Position numbers and translations under genes: made by a program
Notes under the pieces: model-generated
The model's database searches: none
Told to the model about the DNA's origin: nothing
What the model saw: only the letters and a program-made list of their open reading frames with translations
Source: Candidatus Bathyarchaeota archaeon
Lineage (GTDB): Archaea; Thermoproteota; Bathyarchaeia; Bathyarchaeales; SOJC01
Assembly: GCA_023131555.1 (NCBI GenBank)
Contig: JAGLZJ010000059.1
Coordinates: forward strand, 1 to 5,776
Length of the DNA: 5,776 nt
Direction of reading: 5' to 3'
In this document: one piece after another, positions 1-5,323 of the stretch
How positions within the stretch are numbered: position 1 is the first letter of the stretch
Layout: the number at the start of each line of letters is the position of its first letter

Positions 1-374
1 GGTATGAGTTCGATAGCGTGCATTCGAGGAGTCATGGCTTGAGCCTTGTTGAAGAATTTAACGAAGTGCTGCTCGCCTCTGAGAACCATTCCCTCGAGTA
101 CACCTAGCAATTCCAGCTTTGCATTTGCGGTGAGTTCACTTGAAGTCACTCTGCCAATTATGTAGGTGATCTTCTCTCTTCTGGCCTTGCCAACATATAT
201 GCGGTCGTGGGGCTTGAGGACCAAGCCGTCCTTGACGGTGGCCTCGAGCAGAGTGAAGAATGCTTCGCCTATCAGTTGGACAACTGCCCCAGCACGGTAG
301 CCGGGTCTTGTCGCAGTTCGACCATACGGTAGGAAGTCAAGAACGTAAGCATACTCTTCGTACCGCTTCTCCAC
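1..374 (-). CDS. DUF655 family protein, 3' part missing (runs off left edge)
   Basis: This is the N-terminal 124 residues of a conserved archaeal DUF655 protein; the gene continues beyond base 1. It opens MEKRYEEYAYVLDFLPYGR, the usual family opening, and ends at RMHAIELIP, just where the family enters a helix-hairpin-helix-like GIGKK motif. About 60-70 residues are therefore probably missing. The function is unknown; a nucleic-acid-binding role is inferred from the HhH-like part and from its place between rpoF and, in other archaea, the 16S rRNA dimethyltransferase ksgA. I chose the GTG at 374 because a GGAGGT site (382-387) sits 7 bases upstream and the protein then starts at the conserved part. 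An in-frame ATG at 449 would add 25 poorly conserved-looking residues and overlap rpoF by 23 bases. It is last in the visible operon, about 50 bases after the rpoF stop. The family call is firm; the start is fairly firm. Confidence 0.88.
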   Translation of the reverse strand, partial: MEKRYEEYAYVLDFLPYGRTATRPGYRAGAVVQLIGEAFFTLLEATVKDGLVLKPHDRIYVGKARREKITYIIGRVTSSELTANAKLELLGVLEGMVLRGEQHFVKFFNKAQAMTPRMHAIELI

Positions 375-381
375 AACAGCA

Positions 382-387
382 ACCTCC
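382..387 (-). promoter_or_regulatory. Shine-Dalgarno site deciding the DUF655 start
   Basis: Reading the minus strand, GGAGGT is followed by 7 bases and then GTG GAG AAG. This is a near-full match to the archaeal anti-Shine-Dalgarno sequence, and it favours GTG at 374 over the upstream in-frame ATG at 449. Confidence 0.75.
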
Positions 388-426
388 AAGCTTGAATCGT
401 AAGGATTTCTAATAAGAGAGCAAAGA

Positions 427-765
427 TTATTCTTTCTTCCGGTGTTCATCTAAGAGCTTCAGAATTCCCACTAGTTTCTCAGTCTTCACAATCCTTCGAC
501 CCCCAGCTAGGAAAACACGGATCTCACCAATGCTCTCGGGCATGCAGTTAACTATCTGTACTGCTTCTTCTCCGTCTAATTCGAATCTACTGACGAGGTT
601 TTCAAGAAGCTCTTGAGCATCTGAAGGTAGTGTTTTTGCGAATTTCGAGGAGTAGTCATATGCTCGGCGTTGAAATTGGTCTAGATTCTCTTCGCCAATG
701 GTCTCTAAGACCTCTTTAACTTCAGGAACGGTTAACGTTTTTTCTTTGAGCACTCTCTTAGACAT
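427..765 (-). CDS. rpoF: DNA-directed RNA polymerase subunit Rpo4 (RpoF, Rpb4-like)
   Basis: Rpo4 pairs with Rpo7 (RpoE) to form the stalk of archaeal RNA polymerase, which helps promoter opening and binds emerging RNA. The 112-residue product has the family architecture: an N-terminal KEKTLTVPEVKEVLE stretch (about 7-21) that packs on Rpo7, and a C-terminal HRDC-like helical domain. That domain contains QRRAYDYSSKFAKT (32-45) and IVNCMPESIGEIRVFLAG (71-88), typical of archaeal Rpo4. The length is normal for the family (about 105-120). The longest reading frame opens at 801 inside rpl21e. I prefer the ATG at 765 because GGAGGA (774-779) lies 8 bases upstream and the extra 12 residues (MNLSKDSWRKYS) look like translated leader. 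Lying 16 bases after the rpl21e stop, it is presumably co-transcribed with it. No odd residues were seen. Confidence 0.95.
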   Translation of the reverse strand: MSKRVLKEKTLTVPEVKEVLETIGEENLDQFQRRAYDYSSKFAKTLPSDAQELLENLVSRFELDGEEAVQIVNCMPESIGEIRVFLAGGRRIVKTEKLVGILKLLDEHRKKE

Positions 766-773
766 AGAATACT

Positions 774-779
774 TCCTCC
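774..779 (-). promoter_or_regulatory. Shine-Dalgarno site deciding the rpoF start
   Basis: On the minus strand GGAGGA lies just after the rpl21e stop codon and 8 bases before the ATG at 765. Its position is correct for the internal ATG and useless for the longer frame starting at 801, so it supports the 112-residue form of Rpo4. Confidence 0.75.
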
Positions 780-781
780 AG

Positions 782-1075
782 CTATCCTTTGAAAGGTTCA
801 AGGTGTTCTGGACGGGCTATAATCTGCTTCGTCGCCTTACCTTGAGTCACCGTCACAAGGTATGAACGTCCTCTTCTCGTTCCTATAATGCCAACTTTTC
901 CATGAAACCGGTTGTGAGGCATTCCTTTCTGGATGCTTGGATTAAGCCTTACAAGTACTTTATCGCCAGCTTTGTATTCTCGGAGCATTGAGGTTAGTCC
1001 AGTCTTCCCTCGTTCTCTGGGCTTTCTCTTAAGCAAACGACGGCTTTTCTTTCTTAAACCCTTAGACTTCTTCAT
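782..1075 (-). CDS. rpl21e: 50S ribosomal protein L21e
   Basis: This archaeal/eukaryotic large-subunit protein has no bacterial counterpart under this fold. The 97 residues match the usual archaeal length. A very basic N-terminal tail (1-25, rich in Lys and Arg) is followed by an SH3-like barrel. The L21e hallmarks are GDKVLVRLNPS (37-47), QKGMPHNRFHGK (49-60), the GRSYLVTV strand (69-76) and RPEHLEPF (88-95). The ATG at 1075 lies 3 bases after the pus10 stop, and AGGGG about 7 bases upstream, inside the end of pus10, could serve as ribosome binding site. This tight spacing suggests translational coupling with pus10. The neighbours pus10 and rpoF are the standard archaeal context for this gene. 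Confidence 0.97.
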   Translation of the reverse strand: MKKSKGLRKKSRRLLKRKPRERGKTGLTSMLREYKAGDKVLVRLNPSIQKGMPHNRFHGKVGIIGTRRGRSYLVTVTQGKATKQIIARPEHLEPFKG

Positions 1076-1078
1076 GTT

Positions 1079-2410
1079 TCAACCCCTAATTCCATCAATT
1101 ACTTCTAAGACATCTAGCTGGATAGACTTCGCCTCAGCGTCGATAATGCTTGCCAAACTCGGCTTTGTTCTACCTTCATCTCCGGTGATCAGCTCTTTAA
1201 TGTATAAGCCTCCTTGGCAGTGGATTTTCAACTCAGCGCGTCTTTTAGACAACCTTCTTAACTTCGCGCCATATATGTGCTTTTCTCGGGTTAGATCAGC
1301 GCGACGATGCAGTACACGCCGCGGTGTTTGTTGATAGATAATCGAATTGGACAATGCGTTCTCCACGCGCTTCAGTTCTTTAACAGTGACGTCACGCTGA
1401 AACTCAACAATTGAATTATAGATTTTCCTTGAAGCTTCAGCCTTCTTGATTCGTCTTACGACATCCTTGTCAGCGAAAACCAACACACCTACTTCGATCT
1501 TCCCTTCTGCAAGCTTGTTAATGTCGTACTCGAGCTTTTCCAAGTTGATAAGCCGCTTCTTCGGTTCCTTAATTTCGACTACAAAAGGGCGACCTGAACC
1601 CAGCATGAGAGTGTCGATGTCTTCCCGACCGGAACCGTGAAAGGCGATTTCTCTGCCTTCTGCAAGTCTAAGAACCGGTAGACCTATGAGTTCTTCAATT
1701 GACTCTTTGTATCTCCTGCCGGTCCAGCTACACGTCACACAGCCGTTGCCTTGGCATTCTCCGCACAGCCATCGTGACTGCGGTATTCCGCGAATGAGCT
1801 TGAGATATCGCCCAGAAACATATAGGGGGTTTACCTGAATAGTGATGTTCTTCAGGAAGGGGTTAACTAAAGCTACTATGTCAGGTCTACGGTGGTTGAC
1901 TTTCTTCCCAATGGAGTGGGCAATCTGCTTCCCAATCAACCGACTGACGTGGCTTTTCATGCTCTCGCTGTGACTGACCCGAAAGCGTCCCTTGAACTCG
2001 TCCTCGCGTTCAATAACCTCAAAGGGCAACTCAACGCCTACAAGAAAGGATGAAAATTCATATTCCCGCAGAGCATTTATCACGCGAGAAACGATCCCGT
2101 CGATCTCTTTGAAGGTTTCATGGCACAGGAAGCATCTTGCTTCCAGCTCAGAGTCCGTGGTGGGATCCTCTGAAACTTGACGAGTTACCTCTTGAGAACC
2201 GTCCTCAGCGAAAACTCTTTTCAGTAAGGATAGACCTTTCTCAAGATCGGAAAAAAGAAGGTTATATCCTTCTAGGGCAAGTAGGGATTTTAGAGCTTCG
2301 CCACGCTTGTCGTTTTCAAGATCGTGACCGAGGAGTGCGAATTGTCTGCCCATGCAATGGTCGCACAAAGGGTTGGCTAGCATTTTAAATACTTGGTCAA
2401 GAAGGTCCAT
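1079..2410 (-). CDS. pus10: tRNA pseudouridine synthase Pus10
   Basis: Archaeal Pus10 converts U54 and U55 in the tRNA T-loop to pseudouridine. The 443-residue product starts with the accessory RNA-binding (THUMP-containing) domain. Its zinc ligands are visible as CDHC (C16, C19, followed by GRQFA) and CFLC (C93, C96). A second cysteine cluster, CGECQGNGCVTCSWTG (C216, C219, C224, C227), follows the conserved IPQSRW (209-214) at the junction with the catalytic half. The catalytic region has FHGSGREDIDTLMLGSGRP (257-275); D264, aligning with the Asp of RTD in TruA-type enzymes, is the probable nucleophile. Further hallmarks are QQTPRRVLHRRAD (360-372) and the C-terminal GLYIKELITGDEGRTKPS (401-418). 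The ATG at 2410 is 8 bases after the srp54 stop with no convincing Shine-Dalgarno site, so translation may be coupled to srp54. The next gene, rpl21e, begins 3 bases after its stop. The gene is complete and intact. Confidence 0.95.
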   Translation of the reverse strand: MDLLDQVFKMLANPLCDHCMGRQFALLGHDLENDKRGEALKSLLALEGYNLLFSDLEKGLSLLKRVFAEDGSQEVTRQVSEDPTTDSELEARCFLCHETFKEIDGIVSRVINALREYEFSSFLVGVELPFEVIEREDEFKGRFRVSHSESMKSHVSRLIGKQIAHSIGKKVNHRRPDIVALVNPFLKNITIQVNPLYVSGRYLKLIRGIPQSRWLCGECQGNGCVTCSWTGRRYKESIEELIGLPVLRLAEGREIAFHGSGREDIDTLMLGSGRPFVVEIKEPKKRLINLEKLEYDINKLAEGKIEVGVLVFADKDVVRRIKKAEASRKIYNSIVEFQRDVTVKELKRVENALSNSIIYQQTPRRVLHRRADLTREKHIYGAKLRRLSKRRAELKIHCQGGLYIKELITGDEGRTKPSLASIIDAEAKSIQLDVLEVIDGIRG

Positions 2411-2418
2411 TCGTTCAG

Positions 2419-3756
2419 TTACCCGCTGAAGGCTTTTGGGATTTTTCCCCTTTGGAAGAAGGGGAGTTTTTTTCGCCTAAGCTGTTTCATCAGCCGACGC
2501 ATATTTTTGTATTGGTTCAGTAAATCCTTCACTTCTTTTTCTGAGGTGCCAGACCCTCTAGCAACTCTACGGATTCTAGAGGAAGAAAGAGTCTTCGGAT
2601 TATCACGTTCTTGCAAGGTCATAGATTGAATAATCACACGCCAGTTTTCCATACGATCTTGAGCCATATCAACCATATCCTCAGGAAGGTTATACGACAT
2701 GCCCGGTAACATTGTCAGCAGACGCTTGAAGGGTCCCATTCCTTTCATGGCCTCAAACTGCTCGTACATGTCAGTTAGAGTGAATTTTCCAGAGAGGATC
2801 TTGCGGGCTTTCTTCTCCGGAATCTTGATCTCTGCTTCCCGAACTCGCTCAATGAGACCCTCCAAGTCTCCCATTCCAAGTAGTCGCCCCACGAAGCGAG
2901 ATGGAATAAATGTTTCTAGGTCTGTGAGTTTCTCACCTACACCGATGAATTTTATAGGTGCCCCTATAGCAGCGACTGCAGACAAGGCTCCGCCCCCCCT
3001 AGCTGAACCATCAAGCTTGGCGACTAAGATCGACCCTATAGGAGTAGCTTCATGGAACGCTCTAGCCTGAATAGCTGCTTGCTGCCCCATGGTTCCGTCT
3101 ATCACAAGCATGACTTCATCGGGCCTAATCGATCTTTCAAGCTTCTTCATTTCTTCGATGAGCGCCCGCTCCTCTTTATGGCGCCCGGAAGTGTCGATGA
3201 TCACTACGTCGTTGGACTGGAATTCCTGTAATCCATTCAGCGCGATCTTCGTTGGGTCGCCTGATTCGGGGCTTCCGTAAACGGGAGTACTAGTTTGGGA
3301 AGCTAATTGTTTGAGTTGATCGAAAGCGCCGGGTCTGAAGGTGTCTACGCAGATCAAGGCTGGTTTCAAACCTCTCTTCCGAAGATATTGCGCAAGCTTT
3401 GCGGATGCTGTGGTCTTCCCTGAGCCCTGGATCCCGACAAGCATGACGATACGACGTTTACCTGGCTCAATCTTAAATGGAACAGCTTTCTCACCGAGAA
3501 ACCGCGTTATCTCGGTGTAGACGACTTTCACAACATGTTCCTTTCGTGAAATACCCGGTGGAAGCTCCGCACTCAAGGCATGCTCCTCAATTCTTTTTGA
3601 GATTTTTAGAACTAGCTGTACATTCACATCTGCCTGCAAAAGGGCTCGCTGAATCTCTCGCACAAGCTCTTTTACAACTGCTTCGTCAACGACAGGCGCC
3701 TTAAACACGCGCTTCAAAGCGTCGTAGATAGATGAGCCGAGACGCTCCAACACCAT
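2419..3756 (-). CDS. srp54: Signal recognition particle 54 kDa protein (SRP54, SRP GTPase)
   Basis: SRP54 binds SRP RNA and hydrophobic signal sequences on nascent chains and docks with the receptor FtsY through a GTP-dependent NG heterodimer. The 445 residues match archaeal length. The N domain covers about 1-90 and the G domain about 100-295: P-loop GIQGSGKTT (108-116), DTFRPGAFDQL (138-148), G3 DTSGR (188-192), G4 AKLDG (246-250), then RGGGALSA (253-260) and GVGE (272-275). The methionine-bearing M domain runs from about 315, with the SRP RNA-binding SSSRIRRVARGSGTS (391-405) and a basic tail. G4 is more usually TKLDG, and Ser in DTSGR matches the eukaryotic rather than the commoner DTAGR form; both look tolerable. 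The start at 3756 has only a weak AAGG upstream. A TATA-like element at 3793-3802 would give a short leader, so srp54 probably heads the srp54-pus10-rpl21e-rpoF-DUF655 unit. Confidence 0.97.
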   Translation of the reverse strand: MVLERLGSSIYDALKRVFKAPVVDEAVVKELVREIQRALLQADVNVQLVLKISKRIEEHALSAELPPGISRKEHVVKVVYTEITRFLGEKAVPFKIEPGKRRIVMLVGIQGSGKTTASAKLAQYLRKRGLKPALICVDTFRPGAFDQLKQLASQTSTPVYGSPESGDPTKIALNGLQEFQSNDVVIIDTSGRHKEERALIEEMKKLERSIRPDEVMLVIDGTMGQQAAIQARAFHEATPIGSILVAKLDGSARGGGALSAVAAIGAPIKFIGVGEKLTDLETFIPSRFVGRLLGMGDLEGLIERVREAEIKIPEKKARKILSGKFTLTDMYEQFEAMKGMGPFKRLLTMLPGMSYNLPEDMVDMAQDRMENWRVIIQSMTLQERDNPKTLSSSRIRRVARGSGTSEKEVKDLLNQYKNMRRLMKQLRRKKLPFFQRGKIPKAFSG

Positions 3757-3792
3757 GTTTCCTTCACTTTTCGCTTAACTTTCTGCACGCTA

Positions 3793-3802
3793 CCTAAATA
3801 GG
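3793..3802 (-). promoter_or_regulatory. Candidate TATA box for srp54
   Basis: On the minus strand CCTATTTAGG is centred about 41 bases upstream of the srp54 ATG. With the usual archaeal spacing of roughly 25 bases to the start site, the transcript would begin about 15 bases before the ATG, giving a short leader that could hold the weak AAGG. It is an imperfect match to the archaeal consensus and is placed by inspection only. Confidence 0.4.
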
Positions 3803-3823
3803 ATTTGCATATCATCGTTTTCT

Positions 3824-3837
3824 TAGTCTAAAGACTA
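3824..3837. repeat. 14-base inverted repeat upstream of srp54
   Basis: The sequence is TAGTCT-AA-AGACTA, with perfect 6-base arms. It lies 25-38 bases after the deoxyhypusine synthase stop and upstream of the candidate srp54 TATA box. It has no T-run on the minus strand and only a 2-base spacer, so it does not look like a terminator. It could be an operator or chance. Confidence 0.35.
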
Positions 3838-3861
3838 GGATGGATTGTTTGAACGAGAGAT

Positions 3862-4779
3862 TCAATCTAAGGCAGCGGACACTATCAAAGGAAAGGCAAT
3901 CGTGGCATCGCAGACTACGCTGACTGTTCTCTCTTCGGATTTCGCTTTACCCCAACTAACAGATTCCTCAAGAGGTGCTCCGCTCAATCCACCATGTTCC
4001 GCCCGATCCATCGTGATTTGAATTGCTACGTCTACTCCTCCCCGAAAAGTGTTAGCAAATAGTCCAAAGTGCTTCGGTAGGCCGCCTCCCAAGATAACCA
4101 TGCCTGATTTCTCAGCTTCGTAGACAATGTCCACAAGTGTTGAAACATCCCCCAATGGATCCAGTACCAATTTCTTGCCCTGACCATAAGTCCAAAGCTG
4201 GAACCCGAGGATTGAGTCGGGTAGACCGGGACATATTACGGGTATGTTCTTCCTAGCCGACGTTGCTAAGATCGAGTTCTTGTCTTCGATTCTGTCTCCA
4301 ATCTCCTTGAGCAGGCGAGAGGGAGAAATTCTCCACAATGTCTTTGCACGCATTCCGTCAAGGATTTTGTAGAGCCAGCGTTCTAGGTCCCTGAAGATTC
4401 GATGTTCAACGTAGATGTCGCCAATTCGACCTATGTCCTGGCGCCGTAATTGTGCGTCGTCGGCTTTGAACGTGCCGATTTTGTGTCTGTAGCCGAGGGC
4501 TTCAACTACGTCGTGAACCATGTTGGCACCTGTTGTGACAATGACGTCTACAAATCCTCTGTCAATAAGGTGAGAGATGATGTTTCTCATGCCACCAGGG
4601 ACTAACGCGCCTGCTAATGTAAGAAAGACCGTGTAATCGGAATCGGTGAAGATTTCCCTCAAAAGCCTTGCAGCTTTCCCGATCCTTCCAGCACCTAGGA
4701 CGCCGCAGGCTTCCATCTCCTTCACTAGCTCAGAGACGGTGATGCCTTTTCTGACCTCAATCTGTTTCACATTTCTCAA
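3862..4779 (-). CDS. dys: Deoxyhypusine synthase
   Basis: This enzyme transfers the aminobutyl group of spermidine to the target lysine of aIF5A, using NAD, to give deoxyhypusine; its substrate is encoded immediately upstream. The roughly 305 residues fall in the archaeal range. Family marks are TLAGALVPGGMR (54-65), VTTGANMVHD (81-90) in the NAD-binding fold, FRDLERWLYKILD (129-141), GGGLPKH (231-237, with the conserved active-site His), GLSGAPLEESVSWGK (264-278) and CDATIAFPLIV (290-300). K278 in SWGK corresponds to the catalytic Lys329 of the human enzyme. Aligned around SGA, human Asp313 and Asp316 correspond to H262 and L265, so the spermidine pocket differs from the human one. The start is uncertain: a TTG at 4779 gives the longest frame, and a GTG at 4770 is possible; neither has a clear Shine-Dalgarno site. 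Neighbours suggest co-transcription with aIF5A, 32 bases apart. Confidence 0.92.
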   Translation of the reverse strand: MRNVKQIEVRKGITVSELVKEMEACGVLGAGRIGKAARLLREIFTDSDYTVFLTLAGALVPGGMRNIISHLIDRGFVDVIVTTGANMVHDVVEALGYRHKIGTFKADDAQLRRQDIGRIGDIYVEHRIFRDLERWLYKILDGMRAKTLWRISPSRLLKEIGDRIEDKNSILATSARKNIPVICPGLPDSILGFQLWTYGQGKKLVLDPLGDVSTLVDIVYEAEKSGMVILGGGLPKHFGLFANTFRGGVDVAIQITMDRAEHGGLSGAPLEESVSWGKAKSEERTVSVVCDATIAFPLIVSAALD

Positions 4780-4811
4780 AGTGAAAACATCTTCTAAAGA
4801 GAGGTGCGACG

Positions 4812-5207
4812 CTAGCTTTTGACTCGCATAATCTTCGTTTTTTCTAGTATTCTCCAGTATTCGATTTCAACACCAGAGGCTAGTTTCTTTTTCAGCGTCT
4901 CGTCCTCTGGGTAGGGCGCCTCGAAAACTTCGTAGTTCTCCAGATCCATGATCTGGAAAGCGCTTGGCATCAAAGCGAGAACTTGCCCAGTTTTCTTTTC
5001 AATCATAGGGATTTCTATTTGGGCGTCCACAGGCTTTACGAAGGTTCTCTTTGTGCCATCGAAGACTCCAACCGCAACAACTCTTGCTTTTGCAGAGCCA
5101 TGTTTTCCAGGTTTTGACTTTGTTAAACTAGATACACGGCAGGGTTCATTGTCGACAATCACGTAGCCACCAACCCGTAGAGTCCCGACATCAGCAAGCT
5201 TACTCAT
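4812..5207 (-). CDS. eif5A: Translation initiation factor 5A (aIF5A), hypusine-containing elongation factor
   Basis: aIF5A binds the ribosome near the P-site tRNA, relieves stalling at difficult peptide sequences such as polyproline, and helps termination. The 131 residues have the two usual domains: an N-terminal SH3-like barrel (about 1-70) and a C-terminal S1-like OB fold (about 71-131). The exposed loop TKSKPGKHGSAKAR (29-42) carries K35, equivalent to the hypusine lysine in the GKHG motif of eukaryotic eIF5A. Its length is typical for archaea. The ATG at 5207 is the natural start: the protein begins MSKLADVGTLRVGGYV, as expected, and no good Shine-Dalgarno sequence precedes it. A TATA-like element about 27 bases upstream would make the mRNA leaderless or nearly so. 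The gene for the modifying enzyme follows 32 bases downstream, and nob1 is divergent on the other side. Confidence 0.97.
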   Translation of the reverse strand: MSKLADVGTLRVGGYVIVDNEPCRVSSLTKSKPGKHGSAKARVVAVGVFDGTKRTFVKPVDAQIEIPMIEKKTGQVLALMPSAFQIMDLENYEVFEAPYPEDETLKKKLASGVEIEYWRILEKTKIMRVKS

Positions 5208-5228
5208 TTACCAAACATCCAGATTCAT

Positions 5229-5240
5229 GCAAATAAATGC
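5229..5240 (-). promoter_or_regulatory. Candidate TATA box for aIF5A
   Basis: Minus-strand GCATTTATTTGC is centred about 27 bases before the aIF5A ATG. At normal archaeal spacing, transcription would start at or next to the start codon, consistent with the absence of a Shine-Dalgarno site. The alternative element at 5263-5272 would instead give a leader of about 30 bases. Confidence 0.4.
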
Positions 5241-5262
5241 GTTAGAGAATTCTCGCCAACTT

Positions 5263-5272
5263 GAATAAATAG
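5263..5272. promoter_or_regulatory. TATA-like element usable in either direction
   Basis: The plus strand reads GAATAAATAG and the minus strand CTATTTATTC. Toward nob1, a start about 25 bases on would fall near 5292, giving a leader of about 30 bases that begins just before the 16-base palindrome. Toward aIF5A it is a second candidate behind the nearer one. Confidence 0.3.
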
Positions 5273-5295
5273 ATTGAGGTCTATGTACAATTGTG

Positions 5296-5311
5296 CTTTG
5301 CTTAAGCAAAG
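5296..5311. repeat. Perfect 16-base palindrome in the nob1 leader
   Basis: CTTTGCTTAAGCAAAG is identical to its reverse complement. As RNA it can fold as a 6-bp stem (CUUUGC/GCAAAG) with a UUAA loop, ending 12 bases before the nob1 ATG and just before the weak GGGAT ribosome-binding candidate at 5315-5319. As DNA it could be a dimeric regulator site serving nob1, aIF5A or both. The palindrome is directly seen; its function is inference. Confidence 0.6.
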
Positions 5312-5323
5312 ACAGGGATTTGC

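Larger units (their letters stand above)
3757..3861 (-). promoter_or_regulatory. Intergenic region between deoxyhypusine synthase and srp54
   Basis: This is the only sizeable gap in the minus-strand run (105 bases). On the minus strand it contains, in order, a 14-base dyad (plus-strand 3824-3837), an ATGCAAAT octamer (3803-3810), a TATA-like CCTATTTAGG (3793-3802) and a weak AAGG before the ATG. It is most simply read as an internal promoter for srp54. I see no T-rich run after the deoxyhypusine synthase stop, so read-through from upstream is plausible. Confidence 0.5.
5208..5323. promoter_or_regulatory. Divergent promoter region between aIF5A and nob1
   Basis: These 116 AT-rich bases separate two head-to-head genes and must carry signals for both unless transcripts come from further away. 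Candidate TATA elements lie at 5229-5240 and 5263-5272. Small palindromes lie at 5245-5254 (GAGAATTCTC), 5287-5294 (ACAATTGT) and, most strikingly, 5296-5311. No open reading frame or RNA gene was seen here. Confidence 0.6.

Noticed and set aside
933..1334. A 133-codon plus-strand open frame opposite rpl21e and pus10
   Set aside because: It lies wholly antisense to two clearly conserved proteins, and its translation is low-complexity Ser/Leu/Phe-rich, as expected for a reverse-strand shadow.
2993..2999. A run of seven C (G on the coding strand) inside srp54, a possible frameshift point
   Set aside because: The frame continues correctly through the conserved RGGGALSA motif on both sides, so there is no frameshift.
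2393..3704. Several plus-strand open frames opposite srp54
   Set aside because: All are antisense to an intact SRP54 gene with every family motif in place, and none resembles a known protein.
3800..3861. Possible terminator after deoxyhypusine synthase
   Set aside because: There is no T-rich stretch on the minus strand, and the only dyad has a 2-base spacer.
5245..5254. Palindrome GAGAATTCTC between aIF5A and nob1
   Set aside because: At ten bases in an AT-rich spacer it is well within chance; it is noted only as part of the divergent region.
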